Positions 35,698-44,614 of a DNA stretch of 64,000 bases are shown here, in pieces (position 1 is the stretch's first letter; every line of letters begins with the position of its first letter). The notes beneath the pieces are model-generated. The model made no database searches. It was not told the origin of the DNA and saw nothing but the letters and a program-made list of their open reading frames with translations. The DNA is taken from contig NZ_JACBZO010000001.1 in NCBI RefSeq assembly GCF_013409005.1, forward strand, positions 496,001 to 560,000, written 5' to 3'. Origin of the DNA: Demequina lutea. GTDB lineage: Bacteria > Actinomycetota > Actinomycetes > Actinomycetales > Demequinaceae. The position numbers and the translations under genes were made by a program.

Positions 35698-36674
35698 TCA
35701 TGGGTTTCATCGACACGATGAGAGCCGAGGGGCACGCGGTCGAGTCGACTTGCAGGGTTCTGCGTGAGCAGGGCTGCCAGGTCGCCGCGCGCACCTATCG
35801 TGCGTGGAGAGGAGGCCACGTCGCGGTCCGCACGGTCACAGACGCGCATGTCGTCGACGCGGTCCGTGACACCGCGTGGACGCACGTGCCCACACCCGAT
35901 GGTTCCCTGCGCCGCAAGATGACTCCCGAGGGGTTGTACGGGCGGCGGAAGATGACCGCGTTGATCCGCCGCACCACGATCCCTGGTGCATCCACAGGCG
36001 CGGTCGACCGGGCCATGCGTGTCCTCGGACTGTCGGGCGTGCGCCGCGATAAGGGCGTGCGCACCACGATCCCCGCGAAGGACGGGGTCCGTGCCGGGGA
36101 TCTGCTGAATCGGGATTTCACCGCGCCGCAGCCGGATCACACCTGGGTGATGGACTTCACCTACTGCCGCACCTGGGCCGGGTGGGTTTACGTCGCGTTC
36201 ATCGTGGACGTGTTCTCTCAGCGCATCGTCGCGTGGCATGCGCAGACCACCAAGCACGTCGACCTGGTGATGATCCCCCTGCGGATGGGCCTCTGGGAAC
36301 GCGGCCGCCAAGGCCACCCGATCCTCCCGCAGCAGCTCCGAGCACATTCGGACGCCGGGTCTCAATATGTCTCGTTGGCCTACACCGACAAGCTCGCCCT
36401 CGACGGCATCGCGCCCTCGATCGGGTCCGTCGGCGACGCGTACGATAACGCGCTGATGGAGACGATCAACGGGCTCTACAAGGCCGAGTGCATCCGCACG
36501 ACCGTGTTCCACGAGGGCCCGTATCGGACGATCGCGGACGTCGAGTTCGCGACCGCCGGCTGGGTCGATTGGTACAACACTCGTAGGCTTCACTCAAGCC
36601 TCGGCTACGTTCCACCGGCCGAGTTCGAGCAAGCTCACTACGCGACCCTCAACCGAGAGCCGCAACCCGCATAG
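35694..36674 (+). CDS. IS3 transposase OrfB (DDE integrase)
   Basis: 326 residues. DDE core: WVMDFTYCRTWAGWVYVAFIVDVFSQRIVAWH (first Asp), RAHSDAGSQYVSLAYTDKLALDGI (second Asp) and GDAYDNALMETINGLYKAE (Glu), then the family's YNTRRLHSSLGYVPPAEFE. Catalytic residues are intact. Confidence 0.92.
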   Translation: MIMGFIDTMRAEGHAVESTCRVLREQGCQVAARTYRAWRGGHVAVRTVTDAHVVDAVRDTAWTHVPTPDGSLRRKMTPEGLYGRRKMTALIRRTTIPGASTGAVDRAMRVLGLSGVRRDKGVRTTIPAKDGVRAGDLLNRDFTAPQPDHTWVMDFTYCRTWAGWVYVAFIVDVFSQRIVAWHAQTTKHVDLVMIPLRMGLWERGRQGHPILPQQLRAHSDAGSQYVSLAYTDKLALDGIAPSIGSVGDAYDNALMETINGLYKAECIRTTVFHEGPYRTIADVEFATAGWVDWYNTRRLHSSLGYVPPAEFEQAHYATLNREPQPA

Positions 36675-36701
36675 GAGCGGCAGAGAACCTGGGGCGCTTC
36701 A

Positions 36702-36800
36702 GCCTGCCGCCGATGGGGAGCATCCGCAGTCGGTAGTTGTCGCGATTTCTGAAGCCGCGGGCGACGCGACAGTGGAGTTCGATGAGGCCGTTGAATCTCC
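36702..36800 (-). pseudogene. C-terminal transposase fragment (ISL3-like)
   Basis: On the minus strand it reads FNGLIELHCRVARGFRNRDN and YRLRMLPIGG, a transposase C-terminus I associate with ISL3-type elements; family is not certain. It is the continuation of the relic at 35285-35332 if the IS3 element is removed. Confidence 0.5.
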
Positions 36801-37829
36801 TATGTTTGTCAAGTGGTGGCGAGTTCGTTCTGTGCAGCGGTGTTGAGGCGGCGGTAGATTTCGCGGGCGAGGTAGCGCTTGAGGTGGCGGCGGGTCTCTC
36901 GGAGGGTGCGCGGCCTTCGGTGGTACGGCGCTCGACGTAGGCGCGGGGGTCCATGCGCATGCGGGTGACGACGGCCATGTGGAGTGCTCGGTTGAGGCGA
37001 CGGTCGCCGCCGCGGTTGATGCGGTGCCGGACGGTGTTGCCCGAGGACGCGGGGATCGGGCTGGCCCCCGCGAGGCTGGCGAACGCGGCCTCGGATCTGA
37101 TGCGGCCCAAGTGTAACCAGGCGGTCAGCGCGACGGCGGCGGTGACCGGGCCGATGCCTGGCTGGTCGAGTAGTGTGCCAGCAGGGCTGTGTCGGACCAG
37201 GTCGGTGATCCGTTTGGTGATGTCCTTGAGCTCGTGATCGAGAGCGGTGACGCGCTTGGCGAGGCGGGTGGCTTCCCCCCGGGCTGTGGCGGTGGCGAGG
37301 TCTTCGTCTCGGGTTCGCCAGGCGGTGATGGTGGCGATCTGGGTCGCGGTGAGCGGACGGCGTGCGTCGAAGCCGGGGTCGACCACGCGTAGTAGCGCGG
37401 TGAGGGCGTTGATCGTCGCGGTGCGTTCGGCGCTCATGTGATCGCGGGAGGCGAGCAGGACCTTGACGGCCGCGCGGATGCCGGCGTCGGCGGGGCTGTC
37501 GCAACTGGGTCTCGTGCAGCGGGAGCGCTGCTGTGGCGATGCGGCGCGCGTCCAGCGGATCGGACTTGCCGATGTGCCGGTGCGCGCGAGCGTTCATCCG
37601 CGGGGCCTCGATGACGGTGTATCCGGCGTCTGCGGCAACGCGCGCGAGCCGTGCACCATAGGTGCCCGTGCCCTCGATCACCCACAGTACGTGGAGGTCA
37701 CCGCCGGTGCGGCGCCCGACCCAAGACGCCGCCCGTGACAGGCCTGCTGCGGTGGCAGGGAACGGGGCTTCATCGATGACCTCGCCTGTCGGGCAGGCCA
37801 GGATCGAGACGGCATGGTTGCGTGCGTGC
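36800..37829 (-). pseudogene. IS110-family transposase, truncated and frameshifted
   Basis: N-terminal DEDD domain without its start (HAVSILACPTGEV, WVIEGTGTYGARLARVA, KSDPLDARRIATAALPL) in one frame, then the middle and Tnp20 part (LLDQPGIGPVTAAVALTAW, SEAAFASLAGASPIPASSGNTVRHRINRGGDRRLNRALH) in a second frame, and the end (ETRRHLKRYLAREIYRRLNTA) back in the first. At least two frameshifts. The 5' end is joined in frame to IS256 transposase sequence. Confidence 0.8.
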
Positions 37830-38742
37830 GACTTGAGCGCAGCGGCAACGCTCTTGCGGGACTTGTAGTTCACGAACCTCATCGCGGAGCGGATCAGATG
37901 GACGACGCACGTCTGAACGGTCGACTGAGGCCAGGTCGCCTCGATCGCTTCGGGGAACCCGCTCAGCCCGTCGCAGCAGACGATGAGCACGTCCTGGACG
38001 CCGCGGTTGGCGAGTTTCCCGCAAACCCCGGCCCAGAACTTCGCCCCTTCGGTGGCTTGGATCCAGATCCCTAGAACATGCTTGATGCCGTCCATGTCGA
38101 CACCGACCGCGATATGAGCGGCCTTGTTGCGCACGTGCGCGCCGTCGCGGACCTTCACGATGATCGCGTCCAGGTAGATCACCGGGTAGAAAGATGCCAA
38201 CGGCCGGTGCTGCCAGGCCATCACCTCGTCGAGGGCCTCGTCGGTGATCTTCGAGATCGTTTCCCGAGAGATCTCGGTCCCAATCGTCGATACCACGTGA
38301 TGCTCAATATCACGCACGGTCATCCCGCCGGCATACAGCGACACGATCATGTCGTCCAGACCCCCCCACACGCCTGGAACCCTTCGGCACCAGTGCGGGG
38401 GTGAAGGACCCCTGACGGTCCCTCGGGATCGCGAGGTCGACATCGCGCACACTGGTCGCGACGGTCCTCGCCGAGGACCCGTTGCGGGAGTTCGGATAAA
38501 ACCCCGCCTCAGGGTCACCCTTCTCGTAGCCCAGATGCTCGCTCAACTCAGCCTGAAAGCCACGCTCAAGGCCCGCCTTGATGAGTTGCTGGATCAGCCC
38601 GTCGCTGCCGTCCAGGCGAACCTTGCCAGCATCGATCATCGCGTAGAGGTCATCCAAGCGCACCCGACGCTTCGAGAGCTTCCACACCCTCACGCTGGGA
38701 ACGACGACGCCCCTCACGCGTCTCCTTATCAATCATGGTCAT
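37830..38742 (-). pseudogene. IS256-family transposase, N-terminal two-thirds, broken
   Basis: Matches the second IS256 copy (50473-51824): DDLYAMIDAGKVRLDGSDGLIQQLIKAGLERGFQAELSEHLGYEKGDP, then, after frameshifts, GGLDDMIVSLYAGGMTVRDIEHH.., YLDAIIVKVRDG, CCDGLSGFPEAIEATWPQ. It stops at SVAAALK, where IS110 sequence begins. The right IS end (TTACACAAACCATTTGACAC) reaches about 38799. Confidence 0.8.
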
Positions 38743-38799
38743 CAGTGTCTCCTGTTCAGTGAAGAGCACCACCCCTTACACAAACCATTTGACACGCCC

Positions 38800-38983
38800 G
38801 GCCGAGAGGATCGCCGACGGGCGCGCGCCGTTGAAGAAGGCCCGGTTCTTGAAGGTCACCGGGTCCACCAAAGAGCTCGACCAGGCCACGATCGACCGGG
38901 CCCGCCAACTGGCGGGCCTGAAGGGCTACGTCACCTACCTGCCGACCTCGTCGATGGACAGTGCCGCGGTGATCGCGGCGTAC
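38800..38983 (+). pseudogene. IS1634-family transposase, fragment left of IS3 copy 1
   Basis: Reads RIADGRAPLKKARFLKVTGS, ELDQATIDRARQLAGLKGYV and TYLPTSSMDSAAVIAAY. The reading continues as HDLWHVEQSFRM right of the IS3 element if one copy of TAC is removed. Upstream it is cut by the IS256 relic. Confidence 0.75.
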
Positions 38984-39035
38984 TGAATCGCCCCGGGTTT
39001 GGTGGAGGGTCTGATTCCCCGAAAGGATGGGAGTC

Positions 39036-39362
39036 ATGCCAGCACCGAGGAAGTATCCGCAGGAGCTCAGGGAGCGTTCCGTGCGGCTTGTGAGAGAAGC
39101 GATGTCGCAGGAGACGTCGCTGTCGATGAACGCGGCCGTGGTCCGTGTCGGTCATCGGGTCGGAGTGAACTCAGACACGCTGCGTGGCTGGGTGAAACAG
39201 GCCCGGATCAATGCCGGAGAGGTTGCCGGTGTCACGACGACGGACGCGGCCACGATCAAGGCGTTGGAGCGAGAAGTGCGAGAACTTAAACGCGCGAACG
39301 AGATCTTGCTCGCCGCGTCTTCTTTCTTCGCGCGGGAGCTCGACCCGCGACTTCCGTTCTAG
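39036..39362 (+). CDS. IS3 transposase OrfA (copy 1)
   Basis: 108 residues: MPAPRKYPQELRERSVRLVREA, an HTH around VGHRVGVNSDTLRGWVKQARIN and a coiled-coil IKALEREVRELKRANEILLAAS. AAAGG lies nine bases before the ATG at 39036. The stop overlaps the orfB start in the -1 frame. Confidence 0.9.
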   Translation: MPAPRKYPQELRERSVRLVREAMSQETSLSMNAAVVRVGHRVGVNSDTLRGWVKQARINAGEVAGVTTTDAATIKALEREVRELKRANEILLAASSFFARELDPRLPF

Positions 39363-40300
39363 TGGCCTTTATCGATGAGCATCGCTCACGGTTCGGGGTC
39401 GAGCCAATCTGCCGGGTGCTCACCGAGCACGGGTGCCGGATTGCCCCGTCGGGTTACTACGCCGCCAGGAACCGTCCCGACTCGGCGCGTTCAGTGCGTG
39501 ACCGGGAAGTTGCCTCCTTGATCGAGGCGGTGTTCTGGGACCGCAACCGCGGCCGAGGCATCAGCGGCCCCCGTAAGGTGTGGCGCTTGCTGCACCGCGA
39601 CGGGGTCGAGGTCGCTCGGTGCACCGTGGAACGCCTGATGCGTGTTCAGGGACTGCGGGGAACGCGTCGTGGCAAGCAGTTCATCACCACAAGACCAGAT
39701 GCTGCGGCGACGCGTCCGCCGGATCACGTTCAACGCAACTTCCGCGCCGAGCGTCCCAACGAACTGTGGGTCGTGGACTTCACCTATGTTCCGACGTGGG
39801 AAGGGATGGCGTTCACCGCGTTCGTCACCGACGTGTTCTCGCGCCGGATCGTCGGGTGGCGGACGATGTCGAAAATGCCCACTGACCTGCCCCTCGATGC
39901 GCTTGAGATGGCGCTATGGGTGCGAGAGCGAGCCGGTCAGGACGTCGCCGGCGTCATCCAGCATTCGGACGCGGGAGCTCAATACACCGCGCTGCGCTAT
40001 TCGGAACGGCTCGCAGACGTGGGAGCGATCGCGTCGATCGGGACCGTCGGGGACTCCTACGACAACGCCCTCGCAGAGACCGTCGTCGGGCTCTACAAAA
40101 CCGAGTGCGTGACAATCGACGGCCCGTTCCGCACCGCTGACGAGCTTGAATACGCAACCCTGTCCTGGGTGCACTGGTTCAATGAAAACCGGCTGCACTC
40201 CTCGATCGGATACCTCACCCCGATCGAGATGGAAGACCTGTACTACCGTGAGAACACGACCCAGGAGCAGCCGCTCCTGGGAGAACTCACCCTCCACTAA
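39362..40300 (+). CDS. IS3 transposase OrfB (copy 1)
   Basis: 312 residues with the DDE triad: ELWVVDFTYVPTWEGMAFTAFVTDVFS, IQHSDAGAQYTALRYSERLADVG, GDSYDNALAETVVGLYKTE. Copy 1 has TMSKMPTDLP where copies 2 and 3 have TMSRMPTDLP. Probably made as an OrfAB fusion. Confidence 0.93.
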   Translation: MAFIDEHRSRFGVEPICRVLTEHGCRIAPSGYYAARNRPDSARSVRDREVASLIEAVFWDRNRGRGISGPRKVWRLLHRDGVEVARCTVERLMRVQGLRGTRRGKQFITTRPDAAATRPPDHVQRNFRAERPNELWVVDFTYVPTWEGMAFTAFVTDVFSRRIVGWRTMSKMPTDLPLDALEMALWVRERAGQDVAGVIQHSDAGAQYTALRYSERLADVGAIASIGTVGDSYDNALAETVVGLYKTECVTIDGPFRTADELEYATLSWVHWFNENRLHSSIGYLTPIEMEDLYYRENTTQEQPLLGELTLH

Positions 40301-40315
40301 ACCCGGGGCGATTCA

Positions 40316-40615
40316 TACCACGACCCGTGGCACGTTGAGCAGTCGTTCCGCATGACCAAGTCCGACCTGCGGGCCCGGCCCGTGTTCCACCACCAACGCG
40401 AGGCCATTGAGGCCCACCTGACCGTCGTGTTCGCAGCCCTGGCGGTCGCCCGTCACCTGCAGGAGGCCACCGGCACCAGCATCAAGAAGATCGTCCAGGC
40501 CCTGCGCACCGCACGCTCAGCAATCATCAAGATCAACGGCGAACACCTCACCCTCGACCCTGACCTCACCGACACCGTCCGCGCCATCCTCAACCGGCTT
40601 GAAACAGGTCACTAA
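40316..40615 (+). pseudogene. IS1634-family transposase, C-terminal fragment
   Basis: YHDPWHVEQSFR-type motif (HDPWHVEQSFRMTKSDLRARPVFHHQREAIEAHLTVVFAALAVARHLQ) and the family end (RSAIIKINGEHLTLDPDLTD). Continuation of the fragment ending at 38983. Confidence 0.78.
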
Positions 40616-40639
40616 AGCAAGTGGCACGAGTCAGGTCTG

Positions 40640-40735
40640 ACCGCGGCGCTCAATTCACGTCATGGCTGTCCGGGCATCGTTTGCGGGCTCTTCGCGGTTC
40701 GTGGTGATGGGGTCGGGTCGCGTCGTTGACATGTA
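40640..40735. other. ISL3-like terminal relic
   Basis: GGGCTCTTCGCGGTTCGTGG at about 40687 matches the recurring end sequence (33784, 35295, 53826). No coding remnant is visible beside it. Confidence 0.4.
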
Positions 40736-40743
40736 GAAGGCTC

Positions 40744-40917
40744 GATGCAGATCGAACTCCTCGACCGCCGCGCTTGGGAAACCAGGGCCGAACTAGCGAA
40801 CGCGATGTTCGAGTGGCTTGAAGCGTTCTACAACCCCCGCCGACGACACTCCGCTCTTGGATATCTCGCCCCAATCGAATACAAAACCCTTCACACCACA
40901 GCACCCGCTGCGGCATG
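40744..40917 (+). pseudogene. IS3-family OrfB, C-terminal fragment
   Basis: MQIELLDRRAWETRAELANA, MFEWLEAFYNPRRRHSALGY, LAPIEY: the typical last 55 residues of an IS3 OrfB (RRHSALGYLAPIEYE), from a different subgroup than the 1332-bp copies. Ends at TGA 40915-40917. Confidence 0.75.
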
Positions 40918-40959
40918 ATCAACATACAGAAACCGTCCGGAAAAGGCGGGACAGGTCAG

Positions 40960-41130
40960 ATCCCTACTCGAAGCCGGAGGCTTCAAACCACAACGACACC
41001 CTCAATCGTGAAGAGCCACAAAACCTCAGATCAGGAACAGCAAAGGTAGCGTGGTACACGTTGAGGTCTTCCGGCTGGGCAGTGTGAGAACTTCAATTCT
41101 GGAAGACCTCCCCCTACCCTGGGACCGCCA
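40960..41130. other. ISL3-like terminal relics
   Basis: ATCGTGAAGAGCC (about 41008-41020) recurs at 53902. GAGGTCTTCC...AGTGTGAGAACTTC...GGAAGACCTC (41062-41115) is the inverted equivalent of 61017-61065. No transposase. The stretch to 41244 shows nothing more. Confidence 0.45.
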
Positions 41131-41244
41131 CGCGAACCGGAGTTACACCCTCAAATGCGAAGAGCCTTAGAACCCTGTGTTCGCGTGAGGCACCGACTGA
41201 CGTCGCGTGATATTCGTTTATGGCGCCTCGTCTTCCTATGGAGT

Positions 41245-42777
41245 TCACTCGCCGATTCGCGGTTGGGAAAACCCTTGGGATGAGAGAGGACGCCTCGGTA
41301 AAGGAGTTCTACGAACGGGACGATAGGTACGCGGTGCAACTAATCGGCCCCGTGTGGGACGGAACTCCGCTCCAAACTCGGCGACAGTATCTCCGAATTG
41401 GCTCACTCTTTGCGAAGCCTGCTTGCTTCTGTGGCGGGATCGCTGGAGGGAAGTATATATCAACCCTCCGATCGCTATCAGAGCCGCATACCAGAGCATT
41501 CGAGACGATGAGCGAAGGTTGTACTGAATTGCCTGCAGCGCAAACAGTGCAGACAGGCCGACAACCGCCAGACTAACAATCGGCACACCCCAAACCCACA
41601 GTCTTCTTACCACTCTGTCAAGCCACGCTGCGACAATCCCAAATGAGACCCACACGAGAGCTGATGGAACGAAACCATAATTCCATAACTCTCCGATTGT
41701 TGAGTACGGAGTCCAGGGATTCAGCGTCATGTTTGACGCGATTTCATACCAACCAGCGAGTTGGCCGGGCAACGGATCTAGACTAACCAACATGTAGCTT
41801 AGAGGGAGCTTGTCGACGTAAAACGCGGTCATCCCAGTAATTGGAAACGTGATTAGGACATTGTTGATGGTCGACAACCAATCCACGCCGTCAAAATGGT
41901 ATCCGCTAAGAGACGAAAGATAGGGCAACAAGCCATGCTGATTCTGTCCCCTCAGGTACAGCGGTAAGGGCAACAGTAAGGTCGCTATGATAGTAGCGGC
42001 AGCCAATTTGAACCACGTTCTTTTTGGGCGCGCCATCAGCATTCCGACTACGAGAAGGATTGGCACGAGTGCTAGACGGCGAGTGCCCAGTGAAAAGAAT
42101 AGGGAGAAATACGCCACTGTGAGCAGCATGGCGCCGAGGCGGTTTGCTCCGCGTCCGGCAGCGAGAACGTAGCCTGCCAGCGCTACTCCTGCCGTAGCGA
42201 GCTGCTCTCCAAAACCGAAGAGCGCGCGACCGAAACCGCCAGAAAGATACGCGCCGCGTAAGTAATTGTCTCTGAGTAGCAGAGCCCCTCCTAACGCGAC
42301 GACGACCATTGCGATGGGAGCGGCTGCTAAGAACAACATCCTGGCCTGACTGGATTGTGAGACCTTGATCTGAGGAATCACAACTTGGGATCGTCGCTCG
42401 CTGAATAGCGCCACCAGAAGTGATCCGATTGAGAAGAACAACGTAGCGAATCCAAATACCGCTGCCGTCCTTAACCGGTCACTCGCGGGCAGATACAGTA
42501 CGATGCCTCCTCCACCAACGCTGTTAAGCGAAGCCGCGAGGAAACACCCGATTGAACCCGCTCCTCCAACTACAATAGCAATCACCCAAACCGGCGACAG
42601 CGCAACAATTTGAAAGCGAGCCCGAAACAACCACAGCAGAAGAAGGGGCGCGAGCGGTATGCAGGCGGGGCCGAGCGTCGCCGTTAGTTCTCCTGAGCCC
42701 ACGATTGTTGCAACGGCCGCAACCGTCGCGAGACCCAGCAGTGTCCAAGAGACTTTGACGCGAGATTCGGCAAACAT
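41245..42777 (-). CDS. O-antigen/exopolysaccharide polymerase-like membrane protein (Wzy-type)
   Basis: 510 residues with 10-12 membrane helices and a large loop near residues 270-345 (NQHGLLPYLSSLSGYHFDGVDWLSTINNVLITFPITG, then YMLVSLDPLPGQLAGWYEIASNMTLNPWTPYSTIGELWNYGF), the layout of Wzy/oligosaccharide-repeat-unit polymerases. The NPWTPYSTIGELWNYGF segment is typical of EPS polymerases. Extracellular-face polymerisation of lipid-linked units. A basic cytoplasmic tail follows the last helix. Distinctly lower GC than the early window; flanked on both sides by IS relics. Confidence 0.82.
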   Translation of the reverse strand: MFAESRVKVSWTLLGLATVAAVATIVGSGELTATLGPACIPLAPLLLLWLFRARFQIVALSPVWVIAIVVGGAGSIGCFLAASLNSVGGGGIVLYLPASDRLRTAAVFGFATLFFSIGSLLVALFSERRSQVVIPQIKVSQSSQARMLFLAAAPIAMVVVALGGALLLRDNYLRGAYLSGGFGRALFGFGEQLATAGVALAGYVLAAGRGANRLGAMLLTVAYFSLFFSLGTRRLALVPILLVVGMLMARPKRTWFKLAAATIIATLLLPLPLYLRGQNQHGLLPYLSSLSGYHFDGVDWLSTINNVLITFPITGMTAFYVDKLPLSYMLVSLDPLPGQLAGWYEIASNMTLNPWTPYSTIGELWNYGFVPSALVWVSFGIVAAWLDRVVRRLWVWGVPIVSLAVVGLSALFALQAIQYNLRSSSRMLWYAALIAIGGLIYTSLQRSRHRSKQASQRVSQFGDTVAEFGAEFRPTRGRLVAPRTYRPVRRTPLPRRPLSSQGFSQPRIGE

Positions 42778-42879
42778 GGTCTTGACGGTACACTGTCATT
42801 GGCTATGACCTCGGTTGGTGGACACCTCGTAGGAGAGGATGTTCACAATTGGAAGTGATTCGCCCTGGTTTTTGTTCCT

Positions 42880-43111
42880 AGGGTTTTCCGTGGCTGGCGG
42901 TGGCCAGTTCGCGTGTTTCGAGGTCAGCGTAGTGGCTGGCTTCGACTTCGGTTGGTGTGCGGTAGTCGAGCTCGGAGTGGCGCCGCTGGTTGTTCCACCA
43001 CCACACCCATTCGAGGGTGGCGAGTTCGGCTTGCTCGACGGTGCGCTAGGGGCCGCGGGGGCGGATCAGTTCGGTCTTGAACAGCCCGTTCACGGCCTCA
43101 GCGAGAGCGTT
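42880..43111 (-). pseudogene. IS3 OrfB, C-terminal piece
   Basis: Minus strand: NALAEAVNGLFKTELIRPRG, a TAG stop, then TVEQAELATLEWVWWWNNQR and RHSELDYRTPTEVEASHYA. The DDE Glu is in NALAE; its preceding GDSYD is on the far side of the IS110 element. Confidence 0.8.
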
Positions 43112-43127
43112 GACGCTCCTATAGTTG

Positions 43128-44198
43128 TCAACTCGCGAATTCGGGGGCTTCGGGTCGGTGCTTGATGTCGTGGTAGACCTCGCGGATGACGTAGCGCTTG
43201 AGGCAGCGGATGATCTCGCGCTTGGATAGGCCTTCGGCGGTGCGGCGTTGAACGTAGGCGAGCGTGGGTTCGTGGAATCGCATGCGGACGATGACGGTGC
43301 GGTAGATCGCGGCGTTGAGCTGGCGGTGGCCTCCGTGGTTGATCCGGTGGCGTCCGCTGGTCATGCCGGAGCCGGTCGGGACGGGGCTGATGCCGGCCCG
43401 GTTCGCGAACGCAGCCTCGGAGTGGATGCGTTCGGGATTGTCGCCGGCGACGATGAGGATCTCCGCGGCGGTGTCGATGCCGATTCCGAACCGGTCGAGC
43501 AACTGGGGCGCGCGGGATCGGACGAGCGCTCCGATCTGCTGGTTGAGGTCTTTGGCTTCGGTGTCCAGTGCGAGCCAGCGGCGCGCGAGGCTTCGCAGTG
43601 TGTGGCGCTGAGCGTCTTCGACGCTGTCGAGTCCGCGCGGCCGTAGTGCAGCCAGGTGGCGGGCGAGCGTGGCGGCGGTCATGCGACGCGTGGTGGCGCG
43701 TAGCTCGTCTGGGGCGTGAACGAGCACGTTCTTGAGGGTGATCATCGCCGCGGTGCGGGCAGTCACGGCGGTGTCGTGAGCGACCTTTAGCAGGCGGATC
43801 ATCTCGACTTGGCCGTCTGCGGTCTTGGGTGTCGCGGTCGCCAGTCCCGCAAGGACGGAGCGGGCGGCGTTCTCGGCGTCCAGGGTGTCTGACTTACCGT
43901 TCATGCGGCGCAAGCGCCGGTCGGGGCGTCCTGCCTCGACAACCTTGTAACCTGCGCGGCGCAGGAACGACGTGAGTGTCGCACCGTAAGAGCCGGTGCC
44001 CTCAATACCGAACGCGATGATCTTGCCGTGGGCCGCAGCCCAGGTCTCGAGAGCAGCGAAGCCCCGAGTGTTCGTCGGGATCGTCAACGTGCCGACGATC
44101 CCGACGAGGGGGTCCATGACTGCGGCGACGTGGATGTCCTTGTGGGTGTCGACGCCCACCACGACGTGCCCTGAACGGTGATCTTCCTGTGAAACCAT
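43128..44198 (-). CDS. IS110-family transposase (DEDD)
   Basis: 356 residues. RuvC-like DEDD domain: VVVGVDTHKDIHVAAVMD, IAFGIEGTGSYGATLTSFL, NGKSDTLDAENAARSVL. C-terminal Tnp20 domain: RFGIGIDTAAEILIVAGDNPERIHSEAAFANRAGISPVPTGSGMTSGRHRINHGGHRQLN with the conserved Ser. Start ATG 44198. Intact; probably active. Confidence 0.93.
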   Translation of the reverse strand: MVSQEDHRSGHVVVGVDTHKDIHVAAVMDPLVGIVGTLTIPTNTRGFAALETWAAAHGKIIAFGIEGTGSYGATLTSFLRRAGYKVVEAGRPDRRLRRMNGKSDTLDAENAARSVLAGLATATPKTADGQVEMIRLLKVAHDTAVTARTAAMITLKNVLVHAPDELRATTRRMTAATLARHLAALRPRGLDSVEDAQRHTLRSLARRWLALDTEAKDLNQQIGALVRSRAPQLLDRFGIGIDTAAEILIVAGDNPERIHSEAAFANRAGISPVPTGSGMTSGRHRINHGGHRQLNAAIYRTVIVRMRFHEPTLAYVQRRTAEGLSKREIIRCLKRYVIREVYHDIKHRPEAPEFAS

Positions 44199-44459
44199 TC
44201 CTGTCCTCCTTGATGCGCGTTAGCGTGAATGTCACGCTGTCGCTGGCGGGAGGACAGGACTGTCACGGGGACGCTGTCGAGGTGTTGCTCCATGCTCCTA
44301 TCAGGTCACGCCCGTCCGGCGGCAGCGCTTGCTGCGTGCCCGACCAGGCGGCCGACAGATCAACGCGAAGACACCGTGCGGGTCAGTCGTAAGCAAGGGT
44401 CAGACCGCGCTGGCCAGGACTTCCCCATCCTTGCCGGACGGGACGCAAACAGACTGACA
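44199..44459 (-). ncRNA. Candidate IS110 bridge-RNA region (non-coding end)
   Basis: The 261 bp upstream of the transposase up to the element end contain no gene and several short inverted repeats (for example GTCACGCTGTCGCTGG...GGACAGGACTGTCACGG). In IS110 elements this end encodes the bridge RNA that pairs with donor and target. GTCGTAA at 44386-44392 equals the first seven bases of the target right of the insertion (44460-44466). RNA boundaries and loops are not determined. Confidence 0.4.
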
Positions 44460-44614
44460 GTCGTAACTGTCTCCAACGGTAGCGACCGGGGGCGTTGGTC
44501 CGAGTTCAGTCACCCGGTCGGTATAGACCAGGGAGACGTAGTTCGAGCCACGGTCGGAGTGAATCGCCTGCGGTTTTGTACCGCTCCTATGTTTGTGCCG
44601 GCACCGGCGGTGAT
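44460..44614 (-). pseudogene. IS3 OrfB, middle piece
   Basis: Minus strand: QAIHSDRGSNYVSLVYTDRV, TELGPTPPVATVGDSYD, holding the second catalytic Asp region. Lies between the IS110 and IS30 insertions. Confidence 0.8.

Larger units (their letters stand above)
35333..36701 (+). mobile_element. IS3-family insertion sequence, apparently intact
   Basis: 1369 bp, bounded by imperfect inverted repeats (left TGAAGCGTCCTAGGTTTGAT, right complement TGAAGCGCCCCAGGTTCTCT) with a 3-bp target duplication GCC (35330-35332 and 36702-36704). Carries overlapping orfA and orfB. It splits an ISL3-like relic. Confidence 0.85.
38984..40315 (+). mobile_element. IS3-family element, copy 1 of 3
   Basis: 1332 bp with inverted repeats TGAATCGCCCCGGGTTTRGT at both ends and a 3-bp duplication TAC (38981-38983, 40316-40318). 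Differs from copies 2 and 3 at four positions in orfB. Inserted in an IS1634 transposase relic. Confidence 0.93.
43112..44459 (-). mobile_element. IS110-family element, intact
   Basis: 1348 bp. Boundaries come from rejoining the host OrfB: removing 43112-44459 restores GTTGGAGACAGTTACGAC followed by AACGCTCTCGCTGAG (VGDSYD-NALAE) with no duplicated bases and no terminal inverted repeats, as expected for IS110. Contains one transposase gene and a 261-bp non-coding end. Confidence 0.85.

Noticed and set aside
35319..36593. Minus-strand open frame of 424 codons
   Set aside because: Antisense shadow of the IS3 orfB.
41220..41576. Plus-strand open frame of 118 codons
   Set aside because: Antisense to the polymerase C-terminus; no homology signs.
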